Counted from the first letter of the stretch, positions 42,847 to 52,048 are shown. The stretch: DNA of 64,000 nucleotides from JBEEOW01 sp041191405 (GCA_041191405.1 JBEEOW010000019.1:15388-79387); one strand, 5' to 3'. Notes: generated from the sequence alone by a model not told the origin. A program made the numbers and translations.

Positions 42847-44088
42847 GTGATAAGTGTAGAAGAAATAATACAAGCTAGCGAGCGTTTAAAAGGAATTGTA
42901 ACGCATACGCCAACGCAATTAAATGAGATTCTTTCCGAAAAATACGGAGCTAATATTTATCTTAAAAGAGAAGATTTACAGATTGTTAGGTCGTATAAAA
43001 TTCGTGGTGCATACAATTTAATTAGCACACTTTCTGAAGCTGACAGAGCCAAAGGCGTTGTTTGTGCAAGTGCAGGTAATCATGCGCAAGGTGTAGCTTA
43101 TGCTTGTAGAAAGTTAAAAATTCAAGGTAAAATTTACATGCCTAATACAACTCCTAAACAAAAAGTTACGCAAGTAAAAATGTTTGGAAAAGAGTTTGTT
43201 GAAGTGGCACTTGTAGGTGATACTTTTGATGATTCATATTTTGAAGCTATTCAATATTGCGAAGCTAATGCTAAAGTTTTTGTACATCCTTTTGATGATA
43301 AGCGAGTTATAGCTGGACAAGGTACCGTTGCAGTTGAGATTTTAAATGATATTAAAGAACCAATTGATTATATTGTAATGCCAGTTGGTGGTGGGGGGTT
43401 GATTTCGGGAGTTACAAGTTATTTTTCACATGTAAGTCCTGAAACAAAAATAATAGGTACTGAGCCACTTGGTGCACCATCAATGGATGAGGCAATTAAG
43501 CATAAAAAAGTAGTTACGCTTGAGCATATTGATAAATTTGTTGATGGTGCTTCTGTGAAAAAAGTTGGAAATGAACCATTTAACATTGTAAAAGATGCTT
43601 TAGATGAAATGGTTTTAGTACCTGAAGGAAAAATTTGTTCTACAATAATTAAGTTATACAACGAGCAAGCAATTGTAGTTGAACCTGCAGGAGCACTTTC
43701 AATTGCTTCATTAGATGCAATTAAAGATAAAATTAAAGGTAAAAACGTAGTTTGTGTTGTAAGTGGAAGCAACAACGATTTAGGTCGTATGCAAGAAATT
43801 AAGGAACGTTCTTTAATTCATGAAGGCTTATTACACTATTTTATAGTTCGTTTCCCTCAAAGAGCAGGTGCATTGAAAGAGTTTTTAGGCGAAGTTTTAG
43901 GACCTAATGATGACATTACTCGTTTTGAGTATGTGAAAAAAAATAATAGAGATGAAGGTCCAGCTTTGGTTGGTATAGAACTAAAATATGCAACTGATTA
44001 TGCTGCTTTAATTGATAGAATGAATTTGAAAAAAATCAATTTTACTTCAATTAATAATGATCCTAATTTGTTTGGTTATTTCTTGTAG
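42847..44088 (+). CDS. ilvA: Threonine ammonia-lyase (threonine dehydratase)
   Basis: PLP enzyme that turns threonine into 2-oxobutanoate, the first step towards isoleucine. 413 aa, the short single-regulatory-domain form. The PLP lysine is K51 (RSYKIRGAYN); VGGGGLISG binds the phosphate; SAGNHAQGVAY and SGSNNDLGRM are typical. The C-terminal ACT-like region (about 330-413, HYFIVRFPQRAGALKEFLGEVLGPNDDITRFEY) is the isoleucine-sensing part. The start is GTG at 42847. A TATATTTG box at 42817-42824 is a likely -7 element. Other branched-chain genes are not nearby. Confidence 0.95.
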   Translation: MISVEEIIQASERLKGIVTHTPTQLNEILSEKYGANIYLKREDLQIVRSYKIRGAYNLISTLSEADRAKGVVCASAGNHAQGVAYACRKLKIQGKIYMPNTTPKQKVTQVKMFGKEFVEVALVGDTFDDSYFEAIQYCEANAKVFVHPFDDKRVIAGQGTVAVEILNDIKEPIDYIVMPVGGGGLISGVTSYFSHVSPETKIIGTEPLGAPSMDEAIKHKKVVTLEHIDKFVDGASVKKVGNEPFNIVKDALDEMVLVPEGKICSTIIKLYNEQAIVVEPAGALSIASLDAIKDKIKGKNVVCVVSGSNNDLGRMQEIKERSLIHEGLLHYFIVRFPQRAGALKEFLGEVLGPNDDITRFEYVKKNNRDEGPALVGIELKYATDYAALIDRMNLKKINFTSINNDPNLFGYFL

Positions 44089-44092
44089 AGAG

Positions 44093-44219
44093 TACTGAGT
44101 ATATGGTACTGAGTATTAAGTATTAAATACATTGTAATAGTTACTTGATATTTATTTCAAATAACTGTTAGCCGACAACTGATTACTTAAAACTCTAAAC
44201 TCTAAACCCTTAACTCTAA
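44093..44219. repeat. Mixed heptamer arrays between ilvA and the dioxygenase gene
   Basis: After the ilvA stop, GTACTGAGTA / AGTATTAAGTATT units (44093-44128) belong to the AAGTATT flavour. Before the next ATG, AAACTCTAAACTCTAAACCC (from 44190) and TTAACTCTAAAA belong to the CCTAAAC flavour and end in an A-tract. Both follow the orientation rule. Confidence 0.7.
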
Positions 44220-44226
44220 AAAAAAC

Positions 44227-44745
44227 ATGTCAATTCAACAACCATTTAATTTCAAAAATTGGATAGATGAAAATAGACATCTATTAAAACCACCTGTTGG
44301 AAATCAAGTGGTTTATAAAAACAATAAAGATTTTATTGTAATGGTTGTTGGTGGACCAAATTCTCGAAAAGATTATCATTACAATGAAGGAGAGGAGTTT
44401 TTCTATCAGATTGAAGGCGAAATAGTGTTGAAAATCATTGATGAAGGAGTTCATAAAGATATAATTTTAAAGGAAGGTGATATTTTTTTACTTCCTCCAA
44501 GAGTGCCACATTCCCCTCGCAGACCAGCAAATACAGTTGGTTTGGTAATGGAACGATACCGTAAACCCGATGAACAAGATGGTTTTATGTGGTATTGCGA
44601 AAATTGTGGCGAAAAACTGTATGAAGAAAAAGCGGATGTAAGCGATATTGTAGTGCAGTTACCAATTATAATGAACAGATTTTATACACAACTTGAAAAC
44701 TGTACTTGTAAAAAGTGTGGTACTGTGATGGAAAAGCCTGTTTAA
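44227..44745 (+). CDS. 3-hydroxyanthranilate 3,4-dioxygenase
   Basis: Cupin ring-cleavage enzyme of the kynurenine pathway, which makes the precursor of quinolinate for NAD or feeds tryptophan breakdown. 172 aa, the usual bacterial length. The Fe(II) ligands H51 and E57 (DYHYNEGEEFFYQIEG) and H95 (RVPHSPRRP) are present. The C-terminal rubredoxin-like metal site of bacterial members is also complete: C124-x2-C127 and C161-x2-C164. No other kynurenine genes are in the window. A heptamer array with A-tract precedes the start and a strong terminator follows. Confidence 0.95.
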   Translation: MSIQQPFNFKNWIDENRHLLKPPVGNQVVYKNNKDFIVMVVGGPNSRKDYHYNEGEEFFYQIEGEIVLKIIDEGVHKDIILKEGDIFLLPPRVPHSPRRPANTVGLVMERYRKPDEQDGFMWYCENCGEKLYEEKADVSDIVVQLPIIMNRFYTQLENCTCKKCGTVMEKPV

Positions 44746-44771
44746 GCTTATTTTATTTAAAAAATATGACT

Positions 44772-44802
44772 AAAAAGACTTGATTTAGCAAGTCTTTTTT
44801 TA
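44772..44802 (+). terminator. Strong intrinsic terminator
   Basis: AAAAAGACTTG (44772-44782) pairs perfectly with CAAGTCTTTTT (44789-44799) over a 6-base loop, followed by further T. Confidence 0.9.
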
Positions 44803-44817
44803 TTCTAAATATATTTA

Positions 44818-44847
44818 TTGTATATACAAATAAAATATTTACATTTG
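44818..44847 (+). promoter_or_regulatory. Bacteroidota-type promoter
   Basis: TTG (44818-44820), 19 bases, TACATTTG (44840-44847), 19 bases before the ATG of the DODA-type gene. Both boxes and the spacing match the phylum consensus. Confidence 0.65.
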
Positions 44848-44866
44848 TTATGATAATAATAGGGGT

Positions 44867-45757
44867 ATGCAGCGACATCATTTTGTTAAATTACTAGCAT
44901 TAGCTACTCCAATGACAGCATTTGCTATGGAGTTAAACACATTTGAAAAAATTACTGATAAGTTGGCATTAAGTGAAAGAATGCCAGCTTTGTTTGTTGG
45001 GCATGGAAATCCAATGAATGCTTTGTATGATAATCCATTTACACAAACGTTATCAAAATGGGGGAAAGCATTACGAAATAAACAGAAGCCAAAAGCTATC
45101 ATGGTTGTGTCAGCCCATTGGCTTACAAAGGGTACTTTTGTAAATAATGTTCCTAAACCAGAAACAATCCATGATTTTGGAGGATTTCCAAAAGAATTAT
45201 TTGATATGCAATATCCTGCACCAGGTTCACCTGAGTTTGCTAAATTAACTGCCTCATTGCAGCCATCCTTGATTCATGAAGCCGATGATTGGGGGATTGA
45301 CCATGGAACTTGGACTATTTTACATCATTTATTTCCCGAAGCTGATATCCCTGTTTATCAATTAAGTATAGATTATTCTAAACCTATGGAATATCATTTT
45401 AATTTAGCAGCTGAATTAAAATCACTTAGAGATAAGGGTGTTTTAATAATTGGTAGTGGCAATGTAGTTCACAATTTAGGAATGAGTATGCGAGCATTTC
45501 AAACAGGCGACCCCAAACCATTTGATTGGGCTGTAGAGTTTGATGAATATGCCAAAAAGAAAATTGAAGAAAGAGATTGGTTTGCTTTATTTAATTATGA
45601 AAATACAAAAGCTGGTAAACTTTCTTCACCTTCAATGGATCATTACGCACCAATGATTTATACTTTAGGTTTATCATACGCTAATGAACCTATTACTCAA
45701 CTTTACGAAGAAGTAAGTTTTGGCGCAATTAGTATGCGTACTTTTTCTGTAGGATAA
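44867..45757 (+). CDS. DODA-type extradiol aromatic ring-opening dioxygenase (YgiD-like)
   Basis: LigB-superfamily protein related to 4,5-DOPA dioxygenase and E. coli YgiD, 296 aa. The likely metal ligands are H46 (ALFVGHGNPMNAL), H84 (VVSAHWLTKG) and H202 (GNVVHNLG), with the conserved acid/base D145-H146 (GIDHGTWTILHHLFP). A short hydrophobic start (LLALATPMTAFA) precedes the core, a common N-terminal extension in Bacteroidota homologues; export is uncertain. The true substrate is not shown by sequence. It follows another aromatic ring-cleaving enzyme gene, but each has its own signals. It converges with the next gene with 5 bases between the stops. Confidence 0.88.
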   Translation: MQRHHFVKLLALATPMTAFAMELNTFEKITDKLALSERMPALFVGHGNPMNALYDNPFTQTLSKWGKALRNKQKPKAIMVVSAHWLTKGTFVNNVPKPETIHDFGGFPKELFDMQYPAPGSPEFAKLTASLQPSLIHEADDWGIDHGTWTILHHLFPEADIPVYQLSIDYSKPMEYHFNLAAELKSLRDKGVLIIGSGNVVHNLGMSMRAFQTGDPKPFDWAVEFDEYAKKKIEERDWFALFNYENTKAGKLSSPSMDHYAPMIYTLGLSYANEPITQLYEEVSFGAISMRTFSVG

Positions 45758-45762
45758 AAATA

Positions 45763-47724
45763 CTAATCAATATTCCAATTTACTTGGGTTCTAAATTCCC
45801 AAGTTATTGGTTTATTATTAATCACTTCTCTAATTCCTTTTATGTACAAATTTGTATTTTTTGATATTTTAAACTTTGTATTTATTGCCAATCTATGACC
45901 TTTTCCATAAAGCATTGGAACACTAAATAACAATGGTACATCATTTTCTGGTATATAAATTCTTAAATCATAATTGTTAATATCAAAAAATACATTTCTG
46001 ATAGTTAAATGCATCAACTGGAATTTTAAAATTACATCTTGCCAAATAGCAGTACTTGTTTGTACGTATTGTAAATTTTGAATAATTCCTCCTGACAATG
46101 AATGTTTGTTATTAGTGTTTGTAAATTTAAATCTACTTACTAGTTGATATCTTTTTTCTTTTGAATATGTAAATAGTTCATTTCCATTTGTTAATGATGA
46201 TTTCTTGTCGAAAAAATTCCCTCTAAATTGAAAAATTATAAAATTGTTTTTTTTGAAATCGTTTTGGTATTTAATTAAAAAATCACTGCCTTCTGAAGAA
46301 AAATCTATTAAATATTTAGGGGCAACAGATAGGTATTTATCAATATATCCACTTAATGAATTCTTTGAATTTAATTTGTAATTGAAACCAAATAATAAAC
46401 CATTTTCATTTTGTTGTTTTAAATTATCTGAAAAACTATTTGCATAAGGTGAATAGTATGCTGGATTATAATTTCGTAAAACCAATGCTACATCTAAATT
46501 CTTATATAATGGATAAATTAAATTTCCAATGTATGATGTAGCATTAAAGTTGTTCATTGAAGCAACTTCAAATTGTAAAATACCGTTTCCAATATTCTTA
46601 TTTAAGTATAAACTATTTAATAATAAGTTGTTACTTGAATACTGACCTGTTACTTGATAAAGTTTAGATTTAGTGGTTACAGTTTTATCCCATTGAAAAA
46701 ATACAGTACTTAAACCTATTTTAAAGTTTGAAAATTTATATTTTAAATTCAAAGCGTTAAAAACTTCATTTCTGTTTGCTTTATTTAAAATTTCATTTTC
46801 TGTTCTATGTAAACCACTAGAGTATAGACTATTAATTTGATTATTAGTAGTATTCATCGTATCTGATTTCAAACTCGCATCTTGTTTATTTATTGAAATT
46901 CCATAAATTAATTCAAAGTTTTTATATTGTTTAAAAAAAGCCAAGCCTCTACCAAAACCAGTTTCCATACTTGATTTGTTTGGCATAAGTCCCCATTGAG
47001 CTCTTGATATGATGTTAATTATATTTGCACTTTTCCCCATTTGAAAAGCTCCACCCATCACCATTCCTAACCCAAATTGTAATCTATAATCACCAATAAT
47101 AATGTTTTTTACAATTTTTTTAGGTTTAATTGATACAGCTAATGTTAAAAAATCAGCACCAAAATAGTTTTTTGATGGGTCAAATTTATATGTTTCTCCA
47201 ACATCATTTTCAATTATACAATTCAATTGTATTTTTCTACTTAATTCAAGTTGTGTTCTAAATTGCCAGGCATATTTTTGACCAAGATAATTTGTTGGCA
47301 TACTGTCTGGTATTGAAAACCTTACACTTACAAATTGATTCGACGTTGAATTATCAAATTCATTTAATGGAAGTATATAAAGTAATAGCAGTTTTATTTT
47401 ATCTATCGGCAGTGAATTTATATTCTGTAATTCATAAAGTGATTTAAAATTTCCACTTTCTACTCGGTAAGTTAGAATATCATGTATTTGTTTTGATGAT
47501 AAAATTCCAATTGATTCCATTGAAATAGAATCGCATTGGTTTAAATTTAGTTTATTTATGCCAGTAAAATATTGATTTTCGTAATTTTGTTCTGGGCTTA
47601 TTGTGCTTTCTTGAAAAATTTGATTTTCGAATATATAATTTTCGTTATTATTTAAAGTGTCACTTAAGGTTTGACTAAATAAATTATTACTAATCAATAT
47701 GAATATAAAAAATATTTTTTTCAT
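45763..47724 (-). CDS. Exported helix-hairpin-helix protein with large beta-barrel-like region
   Basis: Starting at the ATG at 47724 (MKKIFFIFILISNNLFSQ, a clean signal peptide) gives 653 aa; the frame stays open for 8 more codons, but those overlap the previous gene. Near residues 55-130 is a ComEA-like double helix-hairpin-helix (KLNLNQCDSISMESIGILSS ... FKSLYELQNINSLPIDKIK). The remaining 500 residues are a series of amphipathic beta strands with Asn/Phe/Tyr bias, like an outer-membrane barrel. Bacteroidota have many such exported HHH-barrel proteins of unknown role; DNA binding at the surface is a natural guess given dprA in this genome. It starts 1 base after the upstream gene's stop. 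Confidence 0.75.
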   Translation of the reverse strand: MKKIFFIFILISNNLFSQTLSDTLNNNENYIFENQIFQESTISPEQNYENQYFTGINKLNLNQCDSISMESIGILSSKQIHDILTYRVESGNFKSLYELQNINSLPIDKIKLLLLYILPLNEFDNSTSNQFVSVRFSIPDSMPTNYLGQKYAWQFRTQLELSRKIQLNCIIENDVGETYKFDPSKNYFGADFLTLAVSIKPKKIVKNIIIGDYRLQFGLGMVMGGAFQMGKSANIINIISRAQWGLMPNKSSMETGFGRGLAFFKQYKNFELIYGISINKQDASLKSDTMNTTNNQINSLYSSGLHRTENEILNKANRNEVFNALNLKYKFSNFKIGLSTVFFQWDKTVTTKSKLYQVTGQYSSNNLLLNSLYLNKNIGNGILQFEVASMNNFNATSYIGNLIYPLYKNLDVALVLRNYNPAYYSPYANSFSDNLKQQNENGLLFGFNYKLNSKNSLSGYIDKYLSVAPKYLIDFSSEGSDFLIKYQNDFKKNNFIIFQFRGNFFDKKSSLTNGNELFTYSKEKRYQLVSRFKFTNTNNKHSLSGGIIQNLQYVQTSTAIWQDVILKFQLMHLTIRNVFFDINNYDLRIYIPENDVPLLFSVPMLYGKGHRLAINTKFKISKNTNLYIKGIREVINNKPITWEFRTQVNWNID

Positions 47725-47725
47725 T

Positions 47726-48529
47726 TTAAAGCTGATATAGTAGACCAATATTGTTATTATAACCTAAAGTTGGCAACCATTGTAATGCATATTGAACGCA
47801 AAATTTCTTGTGAATTAAATCAAATCCAGCATTGTATTGTTGTAATTGATTGTTCGTACCAAATTTTAAATTAAAATGTTTATTTGTCTTCCAAATTGTT
47901 GCAAAGTTTAATGTGATTTGCTCATTTTGATATCCATTCAATTGGCTTAGTAAAGTTAAATTTTTAAATGCTTCGTATTTTAAGCCCAAACAAAGTAATA
48001 TTGATTGATTTAATTTCAAATTAGAACTCGGGAATAAGTCGTTCACTTGAAGTGCAACACTTGTTTTGTTATTAAATTGAGCATTTCCACTTAATGACAT
48101 AACCCATTTACCTTCAGTATCGTATTCATTTACAAAGTATTGTAATCTTTCAATACTTGATCCTAATTTAAAAATTCCAATTTTATGTACCCCTGCAATT
48201 ACAAATCTTGAAGAATTTATAGCAGGAGAGTTAAAATAATCGATACCAGTACCCAATTTTATTTTATTGTTTTTAGAAAATTGAATAGCAATACTATGCT
48301 GGCTTAGTGTACTTATTTGATAATAATTTTTAGTCGAAATTGCAATTTGGATATTGGTATCAGGTATAAACGAAGCTCCATTAAGTACTGACCAAGCATT
48401 ATTTTGAAATAAATTAATTCCTGTTGCATTTACATCAGTTCCTGCAAAATTATGCTGACCTTTAGTTTGAAAACAAAGGCTAAAAATGAGATAGAAACTC
48501 AAAAATATTTTTTGAATTTGAAAATTCAC
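47726..48529 (-). CDS. Exported hypothetical protein, probable beta-barrel
   Basis: 267 aa, signal peptide about 1-24 (ending QTKGQ). The mature protein starts HNFAGTDVNATGINLFQNNAWSVLNGASFIPDT, resembling the N-terminal segment of PorV/UPF0164-like barrels (asparagine-rich, glycine-rich, N..A..N..G). The rest is strand-like. It is cotranscribed with the HHH-barrel gene (1 base apart); this pair is probably a functional unit in the outer membrane. Family assignment is tentative. Confidence 0.6.
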   Translation of the reverse strand: MNFQIQKIFLSFYLIFSLCFQTKGQHNFAGTDVNATGINLFQNNAWSVLNGASFIPDTNIQIAISTKNYYQISTLSQHSIAIQFSKNNKIKLGTGIDYFNSPAINSSRFVIAGVHKIGIFKLGSSIERLQYFVNEYDTEGKWVMSLSGNAQFNNKTSVALQVNDLFPSSNLKLNQSILLCLGLKYEAFKNLTLLSQLNGYQNEQITLNFATIWKTNKHFNLKFGTNNQLQQYNAGFDLIHKKFCVQYALQWLPTLGYNNNIGLLYQL

Positions 48530-48753
48530 TTTTTCTCTTAAATTATTTAATTTAATTCTTCAATATTAAGTTAGAGTTTTAAATTTTCAAAGTAAAGTGT
48601 TAAATAAAGTATTTAAAGTGTTATTTTGTATTTGCAATTAAAACAATAAATAACTTTAAGTAAAAACTTTGATTGTATTGATTTTTAATATTTTATAATT
48701 AATTTACAACTTAATACTTTAAGCAATCGTAAAAGTTTGAAATTTTATTCTTA

Positions 48754-49818
48754 ATGAATAAATGCGAAACATATCGTCCTCTAATAAAAGCAAACATAAG
48801 TAATTGTTTATTATTTACTTATGTTTTATTTTTTGGATTTTTTCTAACTTCTTTTAATGATGTTTTTGCTCAATCAAGTTATAATGATGGGATTGAATAT
48901 TTTAATACAAAAAACTATTCAAAAGCAATTGTAAGTTTTAACAGCGCAATTCAACAAGATAGTTCTAACTTTGAATTATATATAAAGAGAGGTCAGGTAT
49001 TTGAAAAGGTTGATAGTTTGAGATTAGCTTTAAATGATTATAAAAAAGCGAGTTACTTACAACCAAAATCTTTAAATGCATTAAAATTAACAGCAAATAT
49101 TGCTGAGAAAATTGGGGATTATAATTTATCAATTAAGTTCTTTCAAAAAGCATATTTAATAGACTCAAATGATATTGATATTTTACAAAAGTATGCTTAT
49201 GTACAATACAATTCTGGTCAGATTTTAAATGCAAAAAAATATTTTCAAAAAGTAATAGCTCGTTTTCCACAGTATATTGATGTTCATTTTATGCTAGGAA
49301 AATGTAATGAAGAGTTAGATTTACTACAAGAGGCATTAAATGAGTATGATTTTGTGATAAAGGAATCGCCAATGTATATAGATGCATTTTTTAGACGATC
49401 AAAATTGCAGGAACATTTGAAAAATTATACTCTTGCTTTAGCAGATATTACATCTGTTATTGAATTAGATGTTGATTATTATGATGCATATATTGTAAGG
49501 GCGGGTATTGAGTTAAAATTGAATCATTTACAAAATGCAATGATTGATTGTGAAAAAGCAATTCAAATTGATAATTATAATCCAGATGCTTTATTATTGA
49601 GAGCTTCAATTTTTGAACAAACTGGTAAATGTCAGTATGCTATAGATGATTACAATAAAGTAATTGAAAATATACCGGACCATCAAATAGCATTGCTTTT
49701 AAGGGTAAAATGTAATATTAAAATAAAAAATAAAGCAGATCTCTGTAAGGATTTAAATACATTGGTTAATTTAGGCAATGAGGAAGCTTTAGAGCTTAAA
49801 TCGAAAAATTGTAAATAA
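48754..49818 (+). CDS. Tetratricopeptide-repeat protein
   Basis: 354 aa. A hydrophobic stretch about 15-40 (NCLLFTYVLFFGFFLTSF) is a signal peptide or anchor ending near VFAQ. From about 43 on there are roughly nine TPR units: YNDGIEYFNTKNYSKAIVSFNSAI, then FELYIKRGQVFEKVDSLRLALNDYKKA, and so on to HQIALLLRVKCNIKIKNKADLCKDL. The protein should act as an exported docking scaffold; the partner is not known. It is followed by maf after 10 bases, so the two may be cotranscribed. Confidence 0.85.
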   Translation: MNKCETYRPLIKANISNCLLFTYVLFFGFFLTSFNDVFAQSSYNDGIEYFNTKNYSKAIVSFNSAIQQDSSNFELYIKRGQVFEKVDSLRLALNDYKKASYLQPKSLNALKLTANIAEKIGDYNLSIKFFQKAYLIDSNDIDILQKYAYVQYNSGQILNAKKYFQKVIARFPQYIDVHFMLGKCNEELDLLQEALNEYDFVIKESPMYIDAFFRRSKLQEHLKNYTLALADITSVIELDVDYYDAYIVRAGIELKLNHLQNAMIDCEKAIQIDNYNPDALLLRASIFEQTGKCQYAIDDYNKVIENIPDHQIALLLRVKCNIKIKNKADLCKDLNTLVNLGNEEALELKSKNCK

Positions 49819-49828
49819 TAATTATATT

Positions 49829-50419
49829 TTGAAATCAATTACTAATTACCCTTATTCAATTATTTTAGCTTCTGGTTCACCAAGAAGAGCACAATTATTA
49901 CAAAGTTTAGGTTTTAATTTTGAAGTAAGAGTGACAAATGCAGACGAAAGTTTTTCAAGTGAAATGTCTGTTTATGAGGTTCCAGCTTTTTTAGCAACAA
50001 AAAAAGCCCAAAGTTTTAAGGATATTATTGTTGATAATGAATTAGTTATTACAGCAGACACTGTAGTTGTTTTAAATAATACCATTTTAAATAAACCACA
50101 AAATAGGGAAGAAGCTATACAAATGTTGAAGTCATTAAGTGGTAATACAAATGAAGTATGTACTGCTGTAAGTATTTTAGGGAAAAACTTTGAAAGGACA
50201 TTTACTGATATAGCACAAGTAGTTTTTAAAGAATTAACTGACGTTGAAATTGAATATTATGTTGATATGCATAAGCCTTTTGACAAAGCAGGAGCTTATG
50301 GAATTCAAGAATGGATAGGAATGATAGGTATAGAAAAATTAAATGGAAGCTTTTATACTGTAATGGGTTTGCCTACACATTTGTTATTTAAAAATTTGGT
50401 AGAAATTGGAAATCAATAA
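49829..50419 (+). CDS. maf: Maf family nucleotide pyrophosphatase
   Basis: House-cleaning enzyme that hydrolyses non-canonical nucleoside triphosphates (dTTP/UTP or modified pyrimidines in relatives). 196 aa, normal length. Motifs: ILASGSPRRAQLLQSLGFNFEV, VITADTVVVLNNTILNKPQNREEA, EVCTAVSIL, and DKAGAYGIQEWIGMIGIEKLNGSFYTVMGLP. The start is TTG at 49829, 10 bases after the TPR gene. The last codons and the stop lie inside a 16-bp terminator hairpin. Confidence 0.93.
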   Translation: MKSITNYPYSIILASGSPRRAQLLQSLGFNFEVRVTNADESFSSEMSVYEVPAFLATKKAQSFKDIIVDNELVITADTVVVLNNTILNKPQNREEAIQMLKSLSGNTNEVCTAVSILGKNFERTFTDIAQVVFKELTDVEIEYYVDMHKPFDKAGAYGIQEWIGMIGIEKLNGSFYTVMGLPTHLLFKNLVEIGNQ

Positions 50420-50433
50420 TTTCTACCAAATTT
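50392..50433. terminator. Bidirectional terminator overlapping the maf stop
   Basis: AAATTTGGTAGAAATT (50392-50407) pairs perfectly over 16 bp with AATTTCTACCAAATTT (50418-50433) across a 10-base loop. The maf stop (50417-50419) lies at the loop edge and the converging TerB-like gene stops at 50434. T-rich sequence follows the stem on the plus strand. Confidence 0.8.
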
Positions 50434-50823
50434 TTATTTTGTTATTGCTTCAATTTTAGCCAATATATTTGATTCCGATTTGTTTATTCCTGCTGATGAT
50501 TGTGCAACATGTTTTGCCAAATTATAGAAAAATACTTTTAAATGTGGTTTTAATACATTTTTATGGGTTTTAAAATATTCTTCAAAATTTTCAAATGCTT
50601 CCTTTGAAGTTAACTCGTTTAGTTCGCATTCTTCAAACTGAAACTCAGTAGCAAATGCAGCATCCGAACCATAATCATCTAAACTATCCTCAAGTTGTAA
50701 AAGTTGTTCTGCTACAATTGATTTAACTTTTAATTTTTCTTTACTATTTACTTGCCCATCCGCTTTTGCAACAGCATATAATAAATTTCCAAGGGCTTTG
50801 TAATACAATTCAAATTTCATCAT
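50434..50823 (-). CDS. TerB-like (DjlA N-terminal-like) protein
   Basis: 129 aa, soluble and all-helical. ALGNLLYAVAKADGQVNSKEKLKVKSIVAEQL matches the TerB/TerB_C helical bundle (A..LLY.VA.ADG.V...E). The C-terminal AKHVAQSSAGINKSESNILAKIE is a second acidic-helix repeat. TerB folds often bind metal ions through the DG.. acidic loop and appear in tellurite-resistance or stress modules, but here there is no partner gene. Function unknown. On its promoter side GTAACC occurs at 50869-50874 without the second ECF box. Confidence 0.65.
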   Translation of the reverse strand: MMKFELYYKALGNLLYAVAKADGQVNSKEKLKVKSIVAEQLLQLEDSLDDYGSDAAFATEFQFEECELNELTSKEAFENFEEYFKTHKNVLKPHLKVFFYNLAKHVAQSSAGINKSESNILAKIEAITK

Positions 50824-50953
50824 ATAATAAATTACTCAATTCATACTTGTCAACTACGTGTTGTAACCTAAATAGGTTTTTAAAATTTTGTAATTAATTC
50901 AAAATAAAAATTAAATCATTTATTAACAATGTGTTGTATTTGTATTAAGAAAT

Positions 50954-51814
50954 CTATTTTTTAAAGAAAATATTTAAGTTGTCAAATATTACAAAAAACT
51001 GAAAATTATTTATTTCTTCAATTTTGGTAATTTTATTAACACTGTCGTAAGTGCCAAATTTTAATTGATAAAAATATCCAGCTTCTACTCTTACTTCTTT
51101 TTTCAACCTATAACCGAAACTTAAAGATGTTCTATTTTGATCAAGAGTATTAATTACATTTTTACCAGTTCCAAAGAATATTTCATTAAATGAACTGATA
51201 TAGCATGTGTTATCTTCAATTTTATCTTTAAATAAAGGGTAATTAGCTCTAATCATATACCTAACTCTACCTCGTCTATTAGCAGATTGAGTAAAATCTG
51301 TAAATCCATCTGACATTTCATTGCTTGATACTGATTTTCCTAAAAACCTAAATTCGTAACCAAGTCTATGGTTAAGTACTAGTTTGCCTATATTAGAATT
51401 TATATGAATAAATGGACTAATTCTAAATTCAGGTAAGTATTTATCTGCTTTTTTTGTTTTAGAATTCATTGTCCAAGTTGACCATAATGCCAATGGGACT
51501 AAAGAAAATCGTACTTGTGGAGAATAATTATAATGAATCCATGGTCTGTATAATTGTTGAAATGCATTACCAAATACATTATACTTTTCAGTATTATTAG
51601 AAGCAATGTTATTTGCAATGGCTTGTCGGCGATAATGGTAATCAAATTGATAACTAAATTTTCCTTTAATTTTACCATTTAAAGCAATTCCTGTCCATAA
51701 CATGTGATTTCCAATATATTGTCGAGGCGTTTGCCCTAAAATATTTAAAGAAAATAAAGTCAAAATTGTAAAGAAGAGGCTTGAATTTAGTTTATTTTTG
51801 AGCATTTTTACCAC
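50954..51814 (-). CDS. DUF2490 family outer-membrane protein
   Basis: 286 aa. Signal peptide to about residue 28 (SLNILGQ). The conserved opening RQYIGNHMLWTGIALNGKIKGKFSYQFDYHYRRQ, the central RPWIHYNYSPQVRFSLVPLALWSTW and the RVRYMIRANYPLF segment match the DUF2490 barrels of Bacteroidota. Function unknown; it is probably a monomeric outer-membrane beta-barrel. The first ATG (51814) and the third-codon-later ATG (MLKNK, 51805) are both possible. It is monocistronic. Confidence 0.8.
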   Translation of the reverse strand: MVKMLKNKLNSSLFFTILTLFSLNILGQTPRQYIGNHMLWTGIALNGKIKGKFSYQFDYHYRRQAIANNIASNNTEKYNVFGNAFQQLYRPWIHYNYSPQVRFSLVPLALWSTWTMNSKTKKADKYLPEFRISPFIHINSNIGKLVLNHRLGYEFRFLGKSVSSNEMSDGFTDFTQSANRRGRVRYMIRANYPLFKDKIEDNTCYISSFNEIFFGTGKNVINTLDQNRTSLSFGYRLKKEVRVEAGYFYQLKFGTYDSVNKITKIEEINNFQFFVIFDNLNIFFKK

Positions 51815-52048
51815 TAAAATATTATTAGTTTAATGAAATAAAGTATGTTATAGATAATTTAATTATTTATCCATATCACAAAAGTACACAAATACTTAAT
51901 GAGGTAAAATTATTCTATTAAAATTATAGAGATTGTATCAAAAGTTGCTTTTAAATATTATTCGTAAACAAATATCTAATGAAAATTAATGTCTAAAACA
52001 TCTTATTTTAATAAAACGAAATATTTTATTGTATTTTAATGAGTAAAT
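51815..52048. other. AT-rich gap without recognised features
   Basis: The stretch between the DUF2490 gene and the pyruvate dehydrogenase E2 promoter is AT-rich with many A and T runs. I see no ORF, hairpin, array or palindrome of note. Confidence 0.6.

Noticed and set aside
43419..43775. 118-codon antisense frame in ilvA
   Set aside because: No domain, no promoter, and ilvA on the other strand is fully supported.
50836..50874. AGGTTACAA upstream of the TerB-like gene as a fifth ECF site
   Set aside because: The first box ends in CAA rather than CTT and no GGTA box stands 15 bases downstream.
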